The position numbers were made by a program, and so were the translations under genes. Shown in pieces: positions 61,991-64,000 of a stretch of 64,000 nucleotides of DNA (position 1 is its first letter; each line of letters begins with the position of its first letter). Under the pieces are notes generated by a model that saw only the letters and a list, made by a program, of their open reading frames with translations, had not been told where the DNA came from and did no database searches. Source of the stretch: an uncultured Verrucomicrobia subdivision 3 bacterium (GTDB lineage Bacteria; Verrucomicrobiota; Verrucomicrobiia; Limisphaerales; DASXHY01); NCBI GenBank assembly GCA_937890005.1, contig CALBZA010000083.1, positions 1 to 64,000 on the forward strand. The letters run 5' to 3'.

Positions 61991-63700
61991 ATGTCGGAAG
62001 AAATCTCAAATCCACTGCTTTCGCTGATCAGGGATCAAGGTCTTATCGACGACCTCCAATACGAGGAGGTGGCCGCCGAGCACAAGCGCGCCGGAACGCC
62101 GGTGGGACAGATTCTCCAGGATTTCGGGATTCTCGACCTCGACGCCATTCTTCAGACCATCAGCAATTACATGGGTGCGCCGGTGGTTGAACTGAAGAAC
62201 CACAATTTCCCGCCCGAACTGATCAAGACCATTCCGTCCAACACCGCCCGGATGTACCGCTGCATTCCCATTGCGCAGACGGAAACCGGTCTCCAGGTCG
62301 CCTTTGAAGATCCGCTCAATCCGGCGCGCGTCGATGAAGTCGGATTCATCGTCAAACGCGACATCCAGCCTGTCATTGCCAATCCCGCTGAAATCGGAAA
62401 GGTCATCGATCGTTACTATGGTCAGGACGATGGCGATTCGGTTTCGGACATCCTGAAGGAACTCGGTGCGGACGAAGGCATCGCGAAGGAAGTCGAGCAG
62501 ATCGAAGGTTCCGACGACATCGCGCTGGTGGCGGATCTCGCGGACGCGGCGCCGATCGTTCGTTTCGTGAACCTGGTGCTGATGCAGGCGGTGAAGGATC
62601 GCGCGAGCGACATTCACTTCGAACCGTTCGAAACCGAGTTTCGCATCCGTTATCGCGTGGACGGCGCGTTGTATGAAATGGCGCCGCCGCCCAAGCACCT
62701 CGCGCTTCCGGTCGTTTCGCGTATCAAGGTCATGGCCAGCCTGAACATTTCCGAGCGCCGTCTTCCGCAGGACGGACGCATCAAGTTCACGCTCGGAAAC
62801 CGCCAGATCGACCTTCGTGTTTCGACGCTTCCGACTGCGTTCGGCGAATCGGTCGTGCTCCGCGTTCTCGATCGCTCGGCCGTCAACATGGAACTCGAAT
62901 CGCTCGGGTTCCCGAAATACGTTTACGACTACATCACGGAAGCGATCCTTCGCCCGAACGGTATTTTTGTCGTGACCGGTCCCACCGGTTGCGGAAAAAC
63001 GACGACACTTTACTCCTGTTTGCGCCGCGTCAATACGATCGATTCCAAGCTGCTCACGGCCGAAGATCCTGTTGAATACGACATCGAAGGCATCATGCAG
63101 GTGGCGATCAATGAATCGGCCGGCATGACCTTCAGCAAGGCGTTGCGCTCATTCCTGCGTCAGGATCCCGACATCATCATGGTCGGTGAAATGCGCGACC
63201 TTGAAACGGCGCAGATTTCCATTCAGGCGTCGCTCACAGGTCACCTGGTGCTGAGCACGCTGCACACGAACGACGCTCCCGGCGCCGTCACACGTCTCGT
63301 GGACATGGGCGTCGAACCGTTCCTGATTTCTTCGACGCTGATGGGTGTTCTGGGACAGCGCCTTGTTCGCACGATCTGCAAGGGCTGCCGGACTCCATTC
63401 GAGCCCACCGAAAATCAGCTGGCGTTGCTCAACCTTTCGCCGCATGACCTCGGCGACAAGGTGTTCTACTACGGCCGCGGCTGTTCGACCTGCCATGACA
63501 CCGGTTACAAGGGACGCAAAGGCATTTACGAACTGCTGGTCGTGAACGATGCCATCCGGACCCTGATCAACGAGCGCGCGCCCACCGTCGTCATGCGCCA
63601 GAAAGCCGTTGAGCTGGGAATGGTCACGTTGCGCGAGGACGGTTTGCGCGGAATTTTCGAAGGCGACACCACGATCGAAGAAGTCGTCAAATATACTTAA
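61991..63700 (+). CDS. pilB: Type IV pilus assembly ATPase, PilB/GspE family (second copy)
   Basis: A 569-residue ATPase. The MshEN-type N-terminus (LIDDLQYEEVAAEHKRAGTP) is followed by a linker and the motor: the SDIHFEPFETEFRIRYRVDG arm, Walker A VTGPTGCGKTTTLYSCLR, Asp box TAEDPVEYD, Walker B MVGEMRDLETAQIS and His box HLVLSTLHTNDAPGAV. The tetracysteine is CKGC..CSTC. It differs from the first copy in the linker (DDGDSVSDILKELGADEGIA) and in the Walker A Cys for Ser. Both copies look active, so they may serve separate pilus or secretion systems, or alternate motors. pilC follows 24 bp later. Confidence 0.95.
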   Translation: MSEEISNPLLSLIRDQGLIDDLQYEEVAAEHKRAGTPVGQILQDFGILDLDAILQTISNYMGAPVVELKNHNFPPELIKTIPSNTARMYRCIPIAQTETGLQVAFEDPLNPARVDEVGFIVKRDIQPVIANPAEIGKVIDRYYGQDDGDSVSDILKELGADEGIAKEVEQIEGSDDIALVADLADAAPIVRFVNLVLMQAVKDRASDIHFEPFETEFRIRYRVDGALYEMAPPPKHLALPVVSRIKVMASLNISERRLPQDGRIKFTLGNRQIDLRVSTLPTAFGESVVLRVLDRSAVNMELESLGFPKYVYDYITEAILRPNGIFVVTGPTGCGKTTTLYSCLRRVNTIDSKLLTAEDPVEYDIEGIMQVAINESAGMTFSKALRSFLRQDPDIIMVGEMRDLETAQISIQASLTGHLVLSTLHTNDAPGAVTRLVDMGVEPFLISSTLMGVLGQRLVRTICKGCRTPFEPTENQLALLNLSPHDLGDKVFYYGRGCSTCHDTGYKGRKGIYELLVVNDAIRTLINERAPTVVMRQKAVELGMVTLREDGLRGIFEGDTTIEEVVKYT

Positions 63701-63724
63701 GACACCACTTAAGAGGAGAGGCCT

Positions 63725-64000
63725 ATGCCGAAATTCAATTACGTCGCGATGGACAAAACGGGGAAGGAGAGCAAGGGCACTCTCGAAGTCGCAACACAGA
63801 ACGAAGCGATCACTCGCGTAAAAGAAATGGGCCTGTTCCCGACGAAGATCGTCGAGATCGACAAGGCCAAGGAAAAAGCCGACAAGAAGGTTTCCAAGCC
63901 CGCCTCCAAAGGAAAGGCCGCCAAGGGCAAGAAAGGCCAGATCAACATCAACATCCAGATCCCCGGTCTGGGTGGAAAGGTGAAGAGCAAAGTCCTCACC
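63725..64000 (+). CDS. pilC: Type IV pilus inner-membrane platform protein, 3' end outside window
   Basis: The first 92 residues of a PilC/GspF protein. The start ATG follows a strong ribosome binding site (AAGAGGAGAGG). MPKFNYVAMDKTGKESKGTL and an EAITRVKEMGLFPTKIVEID segment are the usual N-terminus. A Lys/Ala-rich insert at about 48-74 (EKADKKVSKPASKGKAAKGK) precedes QIPGLGGKVKSKVLT, where family members enter the first cytoplasmic GspF domain. PilC binds PilB and PilT at the base of the pilus, consistent with the gene order. Confidence 0.9.
   Translation, partial: MPKFNYVAMDKTGKESKGTLEVATQNEAITRVKEMGLFPTKIVEIDKAKEKADKKVSKPASKGKAAKGKKGQININIQIPGLGGKVKSKVLT

Overview
The window looks like a chromosomal stretch from a free-living, plant-polysaccharide-degrading member of the Verrucomicrobiota (Pedosphaera/Limisphaera-like). 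The evidence is mixed but consistent: secreted enzymes with Ig-like tails, a PEP-CTERM-like sorting tail of the IPDGG type, a planctomycete/verrucomicrobial-type cytochrome c, a TrpB2-type tryptophan synthase, type IV pilus ATPases and many intergenic low-complexity repeats. The assignment is inferred from gene content; no rRNA or phylogenetic marker comparison was possible. No phage, insertion sequence, CRISPR array or convincing tRNA was seen.

Layout. 1-4.3 kb: divergent secreted sugar dehydrogenase (runs off the left edge) and pectate lyase. 4.4-7.2 kb: FKBP isomerase, purM and a TPR membrane protein. 7.4-14.3 kb: a signalling block on the minus strand, with a translationally coupled REC-ATPase/hybrid kinase pair and a NarL-type regulator next to a MASE1-PAS kinase. 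14.4-20.1 kb: glnD, an M42 peptidase, an AsmA-like protein and an unknown protein, separated by repeat tracts. 20.3-22.0 kb: L-fucose isomerase. 22.1-24.7 kb: arsR-arsM-arsC and a secreted DUF1326-like protein, with a clear ArsR-type dyad. 24.9-30.7 kb: trpB2, cytochrome c, an NDP-forming acyl-CoA synthetase fused to a GNAT domain, and frr. 30.8-32.4 kb: acpH-like and RluA-like genes. 32.5-37.4 kb: a heme operon hemE-hemN-hemG(hemY type)-hemH. 37.6-42.2 kb: small membrane protein, GH78 rhamnosidase, BON protein and a Gly/Asn-rich secreted protein. 42.4-57.8 kb: the main catabolic locus. 58.2-64 kb: a CTERM-tagged protein, then pilB-pilT-pilB-pilC (runs off the right edge).

How the genes fit together. 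The minus-strand locus from 56.4 to 42.4 kb reads ROK regulator, araA, two GH51 arabinofuranosidases, araB, araD, a repeat array, a lipoprotein aldose 1-epimerase and a sodium:sugar symporter. This is a complete route from arabinan side chains to xylulose 5-phosphate. An SGNH acetylesterase just upstream, the rhamnosidase, the pectate lyase and fucose isomerase point to pectin/rhamnogalacturonan-I as the wider substrate.

The most unusual structures are: a 213-bp tandem array with an exact multiple-of-three period inside the arabinose locus; inverted repeats in three of its intercistronic gaps; a two-domain signalling protein whose H-box histidine is asparagine; and a low-complexity repeat that supplies the stop codon of two unrelated genes. 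No single region stands out as a complete new biological system.
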